Assembly (NCBI GenBank): GCA_025602905.1
Contig: JAHLKI010000001.1
Location: forward strand, 124,001-188,000
Direction of reading: 5' to 3'
Source: Phlyctochytrium arcticum
Lineage: Eukaryota; Chytridiomycota; Chytridiomycetes; Chytridiales; Chytridiaceae
Length of the DNA stretch: 64,000 nt
A program made the position numbers and the translations under genes. Numbering within the stretch: the stretch's first letter is position 1; each line of letters opens with the position of its first letter. Shown here piece after piece: positions 10,610 to 22,289 of the stretch. Under the pieces are notes generated by a model. The model was not told the DNA's origin. It ran no database searches and saw only the letters and a list, made by a program, of their open reading frames with translations.

Positions 10610-12863
10610 ATGAGCGCCGCTAAAGACAAGGAGAATAAGAAGGCGGCGGCCGCCGTGGCAACCAAGGATGTCGTTGCCGCTGTCCCAGAGAAGCGTAAAC
10701 GAGGCCGCAAACCCAAGAGCTCCGAAACCTCCGTTGCCGAGGGCAAACCCGATACGAATGCCAAGGAGAACACCCCTACTGAGACTCCCAACGAGGCAAA
10801 GAACAGCAAGAAGAATGAAAAGGAGGAGGATGCTGAGCAGCCCGCAGCGAAAAAGACCAAAACTACCAAGGCCTTGAAGGAAAATGCGGCCACCACCCCA
10901 ACAAATGAAAGTCGACCTTCTCGCGACCGAAAGACCACCGAGCACTACACATACCCCAAAAAGGAAGTAAAGGAGCCAAAGAAGAACAGCATACCCGAGG
11001 TTTGTGTGTGCCATCATGGCAACTTCCGACCCACATCACTAACCATACCTTTTGTTTAGGGCAATGGAACTCCATTGCGAGACATCAAAAGCAGTACGTA
11101 TCCGGCATTATTTGTACCATCTGCTCTGAGTTTTAAACCCTTTCTTTCTTTGCAGTTCATGAAGAGTTCTCCAAGGCGGCAACAGACGATGACATTCTTC
11201 GAGGATTTCACGGAATTGTTTTTGGTGGACGTGCTGCGGTAAGATATGTTCATTTTTTTTTCAAAGTTTGCAGATTGCTAAATTTTTTAAACCTACAGCA
11301 AAAGCACATCAAATCTGAGTTGCTTCAGTTCAACGGATTCAACTTTGCTTCAGATGTAAGTGTTAAATAGTACATTAATGGTGGCATGGGAACCGGTTTC
11401 TTACAACCCAACAGAAGGAACATGACGCCGCTCTGGGCAAGTTGGAGCGCTTTACCATGGCTGGTTTGAAGGATCTCGCCAACTTGCTTTGCGTTGAAAG
11501 TTCTGGCAACAAGGAAACTGTTCTTGAACGCGTCTGGGAATTTTTGAAGGCGCCTTCCAAGGACGCTGCTACTAACAGCCGTAAACGCGTATGTTTTAAT
11601 GATTCCTTTACATAACTCCATTCAATGCTCAATGTGTTTCGCGGCCTTTAGAGACGATCATCTGGTGCTAAAAAGGATGACGAGTCTGACGATGACACCG
11701 AGGAGGGTGCCGATAAAGAAAAGAAGGTCGTCAAGAAGGCAAAGAGCGCCACCACCAAACTCCCATCCAGCAAAACAGTAGCTGCCTCCACGGCCGCATC
11801 CCCAGGAACGGCCAAGGAAGGCAAGAAGCGTGGCCCAAAGCCAAAGCCCAAGACTCCCTTTGAAGTTTACGCCCGTGAGAAGCGAAAGGACGTTGAAACC
11901 GAGACTAAAGGGAGCACTGAGGAAGTTGACAAGACTTTACAGGAGCGTTTTGACAAACTGAAGGATTCTGAAAAGAAGGCGTATGAGGCCAAGCTCGAGG
12001 AGCTGAAGACTGTCAAGAAGAAGGCCGATAAACCGGCTGAGGGTACGAGTTCGGAAGCCCAGGAGCCCAAAAAGGCCGCCCCCAAGGTTTGTTTGTTTTA
12101 TCGGCTGGAGTGATCAACAATGATGTCTGACATGGGCTACACCTTCATTTGTAGAAGAAGGGTGCTGCTGCAATGTCTGCAGAGGCTGCCACATCAAGCG
12201 AAGCTCCGGCAAAGGAGGCAAAGGCAGCCAAGGCCAAAAAGGCACCGGTCGCCAAAGCTGCCAAGGCCAAGGAGGATGTCGCTCCTGCCAAGAAGGCGGC
12301 TGATGAGGCAAAGGATGCCAAGAAAGCCGATGCTGCTGCTGCTGCAAAGAAGGCACCTAAGGAACCCAAAGCCGCCAAAGAGGCAACAGAGCCTAAAGCT
12401 GCCAAAGCCACTAAAGAGGCTAAAGAGCCCAAGGACGCCAAGGATGCTGTTGCCAAGCCAGCTGCTAAGAAGGCCAAGAAGGACGTTGCTGCCAAGCCTA
12501 GCAGCGCCACCGAAACCCCGACCAAGGCCGGATCCTCCAAGGAGGCCCTTGACCCCACCCCTCGTCGCGAGTTTGCCAACAAAAAGACGCCCACCAACGC
12601 TCAAATCACCAAGGAGATGAAGAAGATTTTGTCAGGTAAATTGTCGTGATTTGATACGCATTTAGCCATCTTAACATTTGTTAGTAGGAGCTGATTTGAG
12701 CCAAGTCACGTCCCGCTCGGTGCGTCTCAAGTTGGAAGAGATTTTCGACAGTGACATGTCCAAAAAGAAGGAGTATGTCCGAATCGGTATTGACGAGTGG
12801 TTGGCTGAACACCAAGAGGCTACTACTGCCAAGGCGGCCAAAGCAGCTGCTACCAAAAAGTAG
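10610..12863 (+). CDS. DEK: DEK-like chromatin protein
   Basis: Eight exons. After a Lys/Ala/Glu-rich leader (MSAAKDKENKKAAAAVATKD), short exons encode the DEK core: NGTPLRDIKSIHEEFSK, DDILRGFHGIVFGGRAA and SELLQFNGFNFASD. A SAP-like DNA-binding motif follows (LKDLANLLCVESSGNKETVL, about 11466-11560). The middle carries an HMG-box-like stretch (KTPFEVYAREKRKDVE... KLKDSEKKAYEAKLEELK, about 11850-12010) and a long KA/AK-rich disordered block (about 12170-12500). The last two exons form a DEK_C domain (ITKEMKKILS|GADLSQVTSRSVRLKLEEIF). DEK proteins bind supercoiled or cruciform DNA and histones and act in chromatin packing and splicing. The HMG-like segment is not usual in animal DEK. The ATG at 10610 lies just behind a probable 5' UTR intron. 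Confidence 0.88.
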
Positions 12864-13083
12864 TTTGGGGTGTTTTTGTTTATTTGTGCATTTGGGCGCA
12901 GGAGGATGAGTTGGGGAGGGAGGAGCATTCGGTTTGTTTTGTTTTTGATTTTATACACGGAGATGGATGTGTCGCGCACTGAAAATGCTTCTTTTTGTAT
13001 GTGACTGTGATATATACTCTTGTAAACCGTGGTCCGGCCACGTAAATAACACTACTGTCGTCTCTATACCATACCAAGGGGTC

Positions 13084-13910
13084 TCATGTCTTTGCCAGTT
13101 TGATTTGAAAGGTGCCTGATGCCGGTGTTTAATGTTGACTACGATGGGAAGAAAAGGAAAGAGACTTACATTGTGGCATGGTCCCCACTTCGGCAATCAC
13201 GACACTTGACACGCCCAGATTGGCCAATGCTCCCCGGATGAGTCCGCACGGAAAGGCCAGATACTTGGAATTTTTAATGTTATTGGATGCGTATGAAGGT
13301 TATTTGATGGGCGACTACTCACGGCAAATGCCAGCCTTGTCAATTCTGCAGGTGATGCATCACTCGACATTCGCGTCATCCATCGGAAATTTGAGTCCGT
13401 CAAGACATAGACTCCCTATTCCGCATCCAGGAATGAGTATTTTGTGATGATGAGATGGTGGACGGGAAAGATATATGTACCCGATGATTGGTTTTCAGGT
13501 TATCAATCTGCTTCTTAAACACTGCAATCCAGAAATCTTTACATATGAATTTGACAACGTCTAAGTTATCCGCAAACCGGGGTCGGTCTTTTGTTATCCT
13601 AAAATCCAAAATCAGATCAATGTTTGTAGATGAGAGTACGCGTGGGATGATTTTTGTACCGTTCGGATAGGGCCGTTCCGACCCTATACCCCAGATTTTC
13701 TAATTTAAAGTATGCAGCCTCTTTATCTGGCTCGGCTGCTGGTGTGGATGGGGTGTTGGGTATTGTGGATGTGGTGGTGGATGTGGGATGGGTGTGGGAT
13801 GAGGGGGCGTGCATGTTGCTGACCATTTCGGCAATGAGGAATTCGAGGGCGGATTCGGCTACGAGACGCCGGTCGTCCGGGGTATTGGGTGGGTGGATTG
13901 CGGAGGCCAT
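13084..13910 (-). CDS. TRAPPC6: TRAPP complex subunit 6 (Trs33/TRAPPC6, Bet3 fold)
   Basis: Starts at the ATG at 13910 ([20 protein letters not shown]). The exons give [93 protein letters not shown] and a small last exon reading [10 protein letters not shown] to a TGA at 13084-13086. The VKFICKDFW and [12 protein letters not shown] blocks are hallmark Trs33/TRAPPC6 sequence. The protein is a core subunit of the TRAPP complexes that activate Ypt1/Rab1 at the Golgi. A Ser/Thr/Pro insertion of about 30 residues ([20 protein letters not shown]) near the N-terminus lengthens it relative to the family. It is convergent with DEK, with 220 bp between the stops. Confidence 0.88.
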
Positions 13911-14819
13911 TGTGTATATCTTATAAGGGGGTTTTTTGTTTGGTTGGTTGGTGCAAGATTGCTTTTATAACAATTTCAACAATCTCGAGTTTCTACTAAG
14001 CCTCTGAGAGGTCATTCATCTTGCGCTGTCACGGACGTTTTTTGACAGGTTGTGTTAGCCAGGGTTATTATTACCGCCCGCAGGTCTCTTGCGTGCATCT
14101 ATAACAGGCCCCCTCCTAGAGTGTTTTATCCCATTGCTCCCTGGAATCAGCTCATTTCGTTTGCGCTCTTGGAAGGCAGCATTCGTGGGCCGGCTCCGTT
14201 CGCGTGTAGAGTCGTGGCGCTAGAGAACTATATATATACATGCATCACATTGGCTTGAATATACAGGTATTCCTCATTGTCGCAGATTGCCCGCATCCAC
14301 CAACGATCCGGATGCCCTGCCCGGAGCAGGCGTTTCCGCATGACTATAGCAACACGGGTAGAAAGCAACCCTGGGAGAGCCCAACAGCCCCGAGCACAAC
14401 CTACACTCTGTAATTCATCTATATCCGGAACTCCCAGCACGACCCATCTTTCCGCCAATAAAACGTTGAACGCGACGCGACGCGTCTCAAAGATCCCAAA
14501 AGCTAGGGCTGAGGTGAGGATGTGCTGTCCACGTGACCGCACAGCAGCTGGCGCGAAAGAGCTCAGCCATCCGACAAAGATCGAATCGTCGTTGAAGCCG
14601 CCGTTGAAAGGCGGAGCAACTTTTGGGAGGTTATATATATCTTTGCTCTCAACCCGCACCAGGAACACCTCGGGAAACCCAACGACAGACCTTCATTCAT
14701 CAACGCCGGCACATCAACGTACATATACGGTGCATCAACCTTTAACATCAGGATCGCATCAACTCAACTACTGTAGGCCCGATTGTCCGTGCATCAATCA
14801 AACTCGCTTTGCAACAAAC
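13911..14819 (+). promoter_or_regulatory. divergent promoter region of TRAPPC6 and the secreted-protein gene
   Basis: About 900 bp between two genes pointing away from each other. TATATATA runs occur at about 14229-14237 and 14630-14638; the second (GGTTATATATATCTTTG) lies about 185 bp before the secreted-protein ATG and is the better TATA-box candidate. Open frames on both strands across 14228-14936 have no ATG start or domain support. Confidence 0.4.
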
Positions 14820-16524
14820 ATGCTGCTGAAATCGTCGGTTTCGGCTGTTGCCGCCGTCTTACTTCTAGGAGGAACCGGTAAGTCCGTTGTTCCTTTGTTT
14901 ATATGCGTAGATCTACTCGATGGATCGACGCGTTGAGCTGAGAACTAAAAGGTCCTTTTCAATGATTGTAGCCCAGGCATCATTTGTGAGCAATGCGCAT
15001 TCGTCCAGTGTGCATCGCGTCAGCAATGCCAATCATCACCCGCACAACAACGGTCATAACAACCACTGGTCTGACAGCAGCAACAACAACAAATGGTCGT
15101 CGCACCCACGCAAGGGAAAGCACTACAAAAACACCAAGAACCATAATAGCAAGCATCACGGTGTGCAGCAGGCCGCCGACCACCCTCATCTGTTCTCTGG
15201 GGAGCAACAAGGCATCCAAGCTCAGGCCAGTTTTGCGGATGGCTTGACTGCCGCTGACTTGACCAGTGTCCAGTATGTCGTGCTGGGCCAGATTGTGGGT
15301 GTCAACAATGACAATACAGAGGCGAGCGTACGGGTTGCATGCAACATCAAGGGCGCGCCTTCTTTGGTGGCATCAGGACCTTCGCCAACGCAAGGTGGAG
15401 GGGGAACTCGGGCCCCGCCGCAGGGAACGGCTGCTCCAGGTGGTCAGCAAAGTCCTCCTTCTACCGCCACCACGACTCGCGCAGGTCGACCTATTCCCAC
15501 GGGTGGCCCAGACCGCGCCCCGTCCCGTTCAGGTCCCGATGGACCTAGCGGTGAACAACAGCGAGGTCCGTCCCAAGGTCCCGGTGGCAGTGAGCAACGG
15601 GGTCCATCGCAGCGTCCTGGCAGTGAACAGCAAGGGCCGCGCCGACCCCCTTCCGCGGACGACACTGACCCGGCAACCGGTGCAGCATTCACCGGAGGCA
15701 ATGGGGGTGATTTCTGGAAGGACTTTCAGATTCCCCCCGAAATCGCCAATCAGCTTGAAAATGGCAATGTCCCTCCTCAATGGAAACAATGGTTTGACCG
15801 TCACCAGTCGCAGTCGCAGCAAGGAGGACCCACCTCTTTGCACAAGCGGCAGGAACGACCGGGACCTGACGATGAGACTTTTGGCCCCGATGGTCCTGAT
15901 GGTCCTGATGGTCCCGATGAAACCAGTGGTCCCGGTGGTCCTGGAGGTCCTTCAGGTGGCCGCGATCAACCCCCGCGTCAAGGTCCATCCGGTCGTCCCC
16001 CACGCCCGCAAGGTCCCAATGAAGAGGGTGGTCCAACTGAGCGTCGCCCGACTGGCGAGCGACCATCCGGACCGGCTGGAGGCAACCGGAACAACACCTC
16101 GACTTCCCCCAGCGCTGGCGCCATTCGCATCACTGGATTCACTTCGACGTGTGCTCCCAGCATTGGCACAATCCAAGTCTTTCTCGTCAACCCCACTACT
16201 CCCGGATCGCCCCAGTACACTCTGGTAGGCGCCTGCGGCGGAGTCCAAGCTGCCAACCCCGCTACGCTCCAAACCGTCGCTAATGCCTTGGGTCCCAACG
16301 GCCGTTCCCAAGTCGCCGGCCCCCAATGCCATGTCCTGCCGCCCCTCACCGGGGAAGCCGGCGCACCCGCCAATACCACCACCAACCCCACTACCGATGG
16401 CGCCAATGCAGGCTCCAAGAGTACAGTGACTGGCCCCACCAGCAGCGCAAATGTCGTTTTTGGACGCGTCGGAGCTGGGGTTACTGCTCTGGCCATCGCG
16501 GCCGTCTCGGCTCTGATCCTGTAG
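14820..16524 (+). CDS. secreted, probably GPI-anchored His/Asn-rich and Gly/Pro-rich surface protein
   Basis: Exon 1 (14820 to about 14877) and exon 2 (about 14971 to 16524) join to a signal peptide (MLLKSSVSAVAAVLLLGGTA, probable cleavage after AQA). Next comes a His/Asn/Ser/Lys-rich stretch (NANHHPHNNGHNNHWSDSSN), then a long hydrophilic region of GPxGP-type collagen-like runs (PDGPDGPDGPDET, GGPGGPSGG) with many Gln, Arg and Ser. A dibasic LHKRQ at about 15838-15852 could be a Kex2-type processing site. A compact part with three or four cysteines follows (AIRITGFTSTCAPSIGTIQV, LVGACGGVQ, GPQCHVLPP). The C-terminus is Thr/Ser-rich and ends in a hydrophobic tail (GVTALAIAAVSALIL), the usual GPI-signal pattern. 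It looks like a cell-wall or surface adhesin-type protein; no known family is recognised. Confidence 0.82.
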
Positions 16525-16846
16525 ATTTTCTTTCCTGATTTTTTGTAATTATTGCTTATTTCTTTTTTTGCTTGACTGTTTGTCTACATACCCAACATTT
16601 CTCCTTTTTCCTATATGGGTCCACGTATAAACAATATATTTCCGCTATCCACACTTTCTCTCTCTTTGCCGTCGATAAAAATTGTCGATATAAACTCTGC
16701 CAAAAAGCTCTGACGTGATGACTTTACACACGTGTTCCAAAAACTGGAACGGCCAATATAAAAACATTCATCAAAAAGTGTAATACATTTTACCACTTGC
16801 ATTAACCTGCATTAATAGTTAGCATTACTTTCTACTGAACAATATC
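16525..16846 (+). promoter_or_regulatory. short AT-rich spacer upstream of the F-box gene
   Basis: About 320 bp with T-rich tracts after the secreted-protein stop and TATAAACAATATATTT at about 16624-16640. It holds the 3' end of one gene and the promoter of the next; nothing else was seen. Confidence 0.3.
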
Positions 16847-18416
16847 ATGGCACCCGTCCCGGAAGAGCAAGCTGTGGACCACTTTTCAGCGTTGCCAGAA
16901 GAGCTCGCAGTGACTATTGCATCCTATCTTTTGGCTCCCGACATTGCCCAACTCTGCCGGGTACGTTCCTATACTTTCAGACAATGCCATCGAAAGCATT
17001 GTTAATTGAATTGAAATTCAGGCCAACAAGTTTTGTAATGCGGTGTGTCGGGACGAGTATCTGTGGCATGTTTTGACGTTGCGGCGGTTTGGTGTGGACC
17101 CACACAAAGCCGAGTATGAGCGGGTGGTGAGGGAGCCTGATGGAGCGGATCCCGGTGAAAAGAAACTGGTGGATGGTCGCCGTGGGGGCGAGCAGCCAGT
17201 TGATGTGTACAAACGACTGGCCAAAAGTGAGCGCACAGAAGAATCCCATTATTTTGATTTTTGTTTACTTACTACTGGCCTGCATTAGACGGGTTGCGCT
17301 TGGCGCCTGAGGATATGGGTATTATATGGCTGGATGGCTCACATTGGTCATTGGAGGAGGAACCAGGAAGGTAAACTATTCCGCTTTTGTTTATTTTCCG
17401 TCACACCATTGACCAGATGCATCACAGTACTCATGGTCGCGTCGCTCGACTTGCAACTGTATGCTGGTACGATATGCGCGGGCGTGTGCGGGGTGTCCCG
17501 CGAGGATGGTATTTGCCCATTTGGCGCGTCAAAATCGGTCCCTCCTATGCCCGCTACATTGGGGGACAGACAGAAGAGGATATTGAACATAACGCAACAG
17601 TGGCAGATCGGGATGGTACTAGCATCAAGGTTAGTATAGTGTGAAACTGGTGTGTCTAATGACTGGTCCCCTGACATGTCCGTATATTAGGAGCACGATT
17701 CGACCACGTCATCGCGCAAGTTTGGAAGCTTTGCTTCTACAAATACTCCCCGGGGCTCAGAGCCACAATACAGAGATTTTGTGCTTCCCCCTTTAAACGT
17801 CGGCATGTGGCCTGGGGGTCCCCCCTTTTTGGACGTCGACGTTGAAGCCGTCGAGCATTCTGATACGTGGAAGTCGCGTATAGTATATGACGGATTCCGG
17901 CTCGAACGCGTTACTGAACAGTGGGTTCGGGAACGTCAAGAACGGGTTAAAAGTGGCCAAGCATCAGAAGATATTCCATCAGATTGGTCCAACCCCAACC
18001 ATCCAACCTCAGGCGACCAAGCGCGATCGCCAAATGAGGAGCAAGGTAACAACCACCCCGATGATGCCGAGGACGACGGATTTTTGTTAACGCTCAGGGA
18101 CCTTTTCCACAATGGCGCTCTTCTAGTCTCTGATTTCTTTGCCACCGATGACAACAATCAATGGGTCATGGGAGACCATCCCACCCAGCCGGAACCCGTC
18201 GACCCCGGCCCCCCCTCCCAATTTCTTACCAGTAGAAGCCCGCGACAGAATCAAGATCAAATTCATATGCCGGGCGCATTTGCTCCCGGGATTTTAGCCC
18301 TTGATCCTGGACTCATGCGGCCTAATACCATCCCGGCTTCACCCGCGCCTGCATCTCAACAGAATCAGGATAGCAGTTCCGATCCCCATCCGGCACCGGA
18401 CGCATCATCTAGTTGA
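16847..18416 (+). CDS. F-box protein with PP2-like lectin domain (copy A)
   Basis: Five exons. The first encodes an F-box (HFSALPEELAVTIASYLLAP, DIAQLCR), interrupted by an intron, then ANKFCNAVCRDEYLWHVLTL. The following exons read like the PP2 (phloem protein 2) type domain known from plant and fungal F-box proteins: LRLAPEDMGIIWLDGSHWSL, RLATVCWYDMRGRVRGVPRG, WYLPIWRVKIG, and later LPPLNVGMWPGGPPFLDVDV with VYDGFRLERVTEQWVRERQE. The C-terminus is a Pro/Asn/Gln/Asp-rich disordered tail. F-box proteins recruit substrates to SCF ubiquitin ligases; PP2-like domains may bind glycans. The ATG at 16847 gives MAPVPEEQAVDHFS. The gene is tandemly duplicated at 19194-20381, where the copy is broken. 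Confidence 0.82.
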
Positions 18417-19193
18417 AAATCTTTACATTTTGACTCTCTCATGGCAATATAGCTTTCAATTTTTTTTGGTAGTGGTGGATGATTATCAACCCGCCAGTAT
18501 TTTTTTCGTTGGTTCTTTGTGGTATACGGGGCCGGATATCATTTGTTTGAAACCTTTATTCCATCGATGTACCCTCCGCAATTTCTCCTCTTACTCCATT
18601 AGTGTTTGCTATCAGTTTTACGACGTTTGGAGCTTTCTGCTGTTCTCAGTGAAGGAATTGGTGGGAGGTTCGTGGTATGTCTTGCGTCACAAAATTCGGG
18701 CTACCAGCTTTTTAAATACCAGTCAATACGCATTACTACAAGAACGTGGGAATTTGACGTAAATCGCGTCAGTTGCGAAAATAGTACCAACATGTCATTT
18801 GTATGAAAGGAATGGTTATGACTGTGTAATCACTGCTCGGTTAGGCTGCTAGACTCAGTGCGTCGTGACCTTGTAGAGGTTTAGCTGACCAACTTCCTCC
18901 CTCAGTGGTCCTCAGTGCACATCCTTCGCAGGTGTTATCCCTGACCACAATTCTACTGTGTGACTGTGCCCCCGCCTAGGTATTTGCTTTTCACTTCCCC
19001 TTCCTCGGAGCAATTTTCCCACATCATTAGTTTCACACGATGCATCACATTGACATATGGTTCATGTATATACAGGGAGCTTTGAGGTGGTTTTGGAAAA
19101 AAGTACAACCGAGTTTTCACTCATCCCAAACATTGTGAAATTTACTCTGCATTGTCCACTTGGTTTTTGAGGAACTCTTTGTTTAACAAAACC
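18417..19193 (+). promoter_or_regulatory. spacer between the two F-box copies
   Basis: About 780 bp, T-rich in its first half. The stretch at about 18700-18780 (TACCAG..., ACGTGGGAA, AAATCGCG, AATTGCGAA-like words) resembles sequence downstream of the second F-box copy at about 20640-20720, so the duplicated unit includes 3' flank. No gene is supported. Confidence 0.4.
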
Positions 19194-20381
19194 ATGACAC
19201 CAGTCCCGGAAAGGCAAGCCATGGACCACTTTTCGGCTCTGCCGGAAGAGCTCGCTGTAACCATTTCATCCTATCTTTTGACCTCCGACATTGCCCAACT
19301 CTGCCGGGTAAGTCCTTGCGTCAAACAAAGCATTTGAGAGCCCTATTAACCCATAAGTTTGAACCAGGCCAACGAGTTTTGTAATGCCGTATGTCGGGAT
19401 GATTATCTGTGGCATATTCTTACGTTGCGACGGTTTGGTGTTGACCCATACAAAGCCGAGTATGAGCGTGTGCTGAGGGAGCCAAAGGGGGGCGGATCCC
19501 GGCGACAAGAAATTGGTTGATGGTCGCCGTGGGGGCGAGCAGCCTTCTGATGTGTACAAACGACTGGCCAAAAGTAAGACAATAAAATGATTCATTGATT
19601 TTTTTGACTCATTGGTCGGGCAGACGGTCTGCGGTTGGCGCCTCAGGATATGTGCATTACACGGCTGGATGGCGTACATTGGCGTTTAAAACTGGATCCA
19701 GGAAGGTAAACCATACGTTTTGTTTGTTTTTACTTCTGTCATCATCACCTGACATTCGCCATGACAGTACTCATGGCATTGTTGTTGATCTTCGTGAGAT
19801 AATCTGGTATGATGTCCACGGGCGTGTGCGCGGTGTCCCGCGAGGATGGTATTTGCCTATTTGGCGCGTCCAATGCGGGCGATTCTTCTCTCTATTCGAG
19901 GGGGACCACTGGGCACACCCGGAAGAGGATATCGAACATAGGGCAACAGTGGCGGATAGGGACGGTACCAGCATCAATGTTAGTATGAAACTGGTATCTC
20001 TCATCAAAAAATGGTCCTGACATCTCTTGAAATTAGGAACATGCCTCGACCACTTCGTCGCGCAAGATTGGAGGTTTTTTGTATAATTCCGTTTCCCGCG
20101 ACTCACCGGGCCCCTTCTCCATACAGTTTGCTTTCGAGTACAAAGACCTTGTGCTTCCTCCTTTAAATGTCGGCATGTGGCCCGCAGGTCCCCCCTTTCT
20201 GGATGTCGACGTTGAAGCCGTCGAGCATTCTAATAGTTCGTTGTCAGGTGTAACATACGACGGATTCCGTCTTGAACCCGTCACGGAAAAATGGGTTCGG
20301 AAGCGTCAGGAACAAGTAAAAAGTGGCCAGGCTTTGGAAGACATTCCATCAGATTGGTCCAATTCTAATCCGGACATCTAA
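19194..20381 (+). pseudogene. F-box/PP2-like protein, tandem copy B (frameshifted)
   Basis: Same exon plan as copy A and highly similar: MTPVPERQAMDHFSALPEEL, ANEFCNAVCRDDYLWHILTL, DNGLRLAPQDM, DVHGRVRGVPRGWYLPIWRV, LPPLNVGMWPAGPPFLDVDV. Exon 2 carries an extra base in a six-G run at 19487-19492 (CCAAAGGGGGGCGGATC), which moves the frame before KKLVDGRRGGEQP is reached; after it, the original frame resumes. A stop at 20379-20381 (SNSNPDI then TAA) removes the disordered tail, whose remains are still readable downstream with shifts (to about 20580). A sequencing error in the homopolymer is possible, but the early stop and tail decay suggest a true pseudogene. Confidence 0.72.
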
Positions 20382-22289
20382 ACCTCGGACCAAGCACGAA
20401 GGCCGAATGAGGACCCCCATGCCAAGGAAGAGGGCCATTTTGTTAACGCCAAGGGACCTTTTCCACAACGACGCCTTTCTAGTCTCAGGTTTCTCTGCCC
20501 CTCTACAATATACACTTCAATGTGCCGTCAATTTTTGCGTTATGCCTTGCATCGGAATTCGAAAACCAGCTTCTGAATAGTTGCCTAGCCTTTGGACAAA
20601 CCTGGTCGATGCGCACCACCCAAGCCACTTGCCAAACTACTCAGGACGTATAGCTACAGGACGTGGGAAAGACACGGTCTTAAGAGTATAAATCGCGCTC
20701 AATTGCGAACATATTATCTCAAATCAATATCCTGGAACTTGCCGTTATACGGCAACTACAAAAGTGAAATAACAACATCCTTCTCGGTCCGTGGATCCTG
20801 CGTAGAAGGCCTTCGGCATACCCACGAGCTTACTCAACGCCAAACTTATAGGCCAAAAAGAAATCAAGAAAAAAACTCCCATCTACCGAGTCTTCAAAAG
20901 AAAAAACAGAGATCAAGGAACGAAAGAAGCAATTAATGAACGAAAGAATGGAAAATCAAGCAGAAACAACAATATATCTTCAAACCAAAACTCCCAATTT
21001 ACATTTCGGATAGAATTGGCTGTATCCCTTCTGTCGACCTGTTCCCGTCTGTGGGATGCACATGATTGGAGGGCTTGTCACGCACATGTAAGGAGTGTCT
21101 GGTACAAGCTGGATTCCAATATATATCAAGATAGATATCCGGGCTCGTTCTTCAAGCACTTGGACATTGCGATTGATCCATTGCTAGACGATCTGGCTCC
21201 AATTAGAAATCAAAAAAGAAACAAGAGATTTCAAAGAAACAGAAAAATTGAGAAAAGGAAGGAAAGATGAAAAATCAAAAAAAAGCATAAGATATCTGCA
21301 AAGAAAATGGAGGAGATAATTGAGATCAAAGAAAGACTGGATATCTCATAGGAAGAAAGCATAGAGATCAAAGAACGAAAGAAAAAAACAATGCATCTCA
21401 AATACTTGCTGCATGCACAATGACCATGGACTTTTACGTCTTACATTTGTGATCTTTGGTCAACTAAGAGTCAGACTTCTTCAGCTTAGGTTTGCTATCA
21501 GATTTTGCTATTCTCCTGATATTCTGCTGCTATTAATTTTCTGCAGACTTCCTAATCTATTGAAAATGGAACATATGCCTGCCAACATTTACGAACTCTG
21601 TCGATTCAGACTTGACCTGCTTGAGCTACTATATTCTTGCGGTGTACATTTTATAAAGATTCCATCGAAAGCATCCTTCTTTGATCTAGACAATTGAAAA
21701 CACATATTTGTCAGATGCAACTACCGCTGATCCGCTTTCCTGGTCATAATTTTAACAGCGGAAGCCGTATCCATTGTTCAGATGACCTTTGGTGGCATTC
21801 ACACCGGCGTTGATGCGACGTACAGGTTATACATGCCTACTATACCATTTTACTTTCAGGGTCAGACAAAGATAGCTCCCTACATGACATAAACTTGTCT
21901 CTTGCACAAGCCATGATCTCCAAGTTTTCCGGATTTGACCTTCAATTTCCACAGGCTATAAATTACATGCGTTGCGTGCAGAACGATCATAATTATCCCT
22001 TTAGTGTTTCAGTCCTGGCTGACCGAAATGTGTTTTGTTGTTACTATTTTTGACCGTTGTGAATAGGCAACCACGCAAGCGGGATAAGGTACTTTATTTG
22101 CGGATCTTGCTTTTTTTGTGTGATCCACAGTCTTGTTTATTCGTTGGGTTAGTTGTAGAATCAGGAACGGGACTTGTTATGATGCCATTTATTCTGAAAT
22201 CCAGCTTAAGGGCAGGGCAAGAGTTCTTTTCCCTGCTTCTGTTTCCATTCCGCGATTAGAATAGAAGCTTTATACATTCATAGTTTCCG
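20382..22289. other. gene-poor, partly purine-rich region
   Basis: About 1.9 kb without a supported gene. The first 250 bp are the decayed tail and 3' flank of F-box copy B. From about 20860 to 21400 the plus strand is strongly A/G-rich, with recurring GATCAAAGAAC/GAAAGAA words, for example at about 20910 and 21365. The last 800 bp are AT-rich and hold the promoter of the receptor-like gene. The short open frames lack any recognisable domain. Confidence 0.5.

Noticed and set aside
12145..12604. Antisense Ala/Leu/Ser-rich frames over DEK
   Set aside because: Complement of the KA-repeat block (Lys-Ala codons give Leu/Phe/Ser/Ala on the other strand). No independent support.
15266..16496. Long alternative frames on both strands within the secreted protein gene
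   Set aside because: GC-rich repeats with few stops make all frames open. Only the frame with a signal peptide and GPI-type tail makes a coherent protein.
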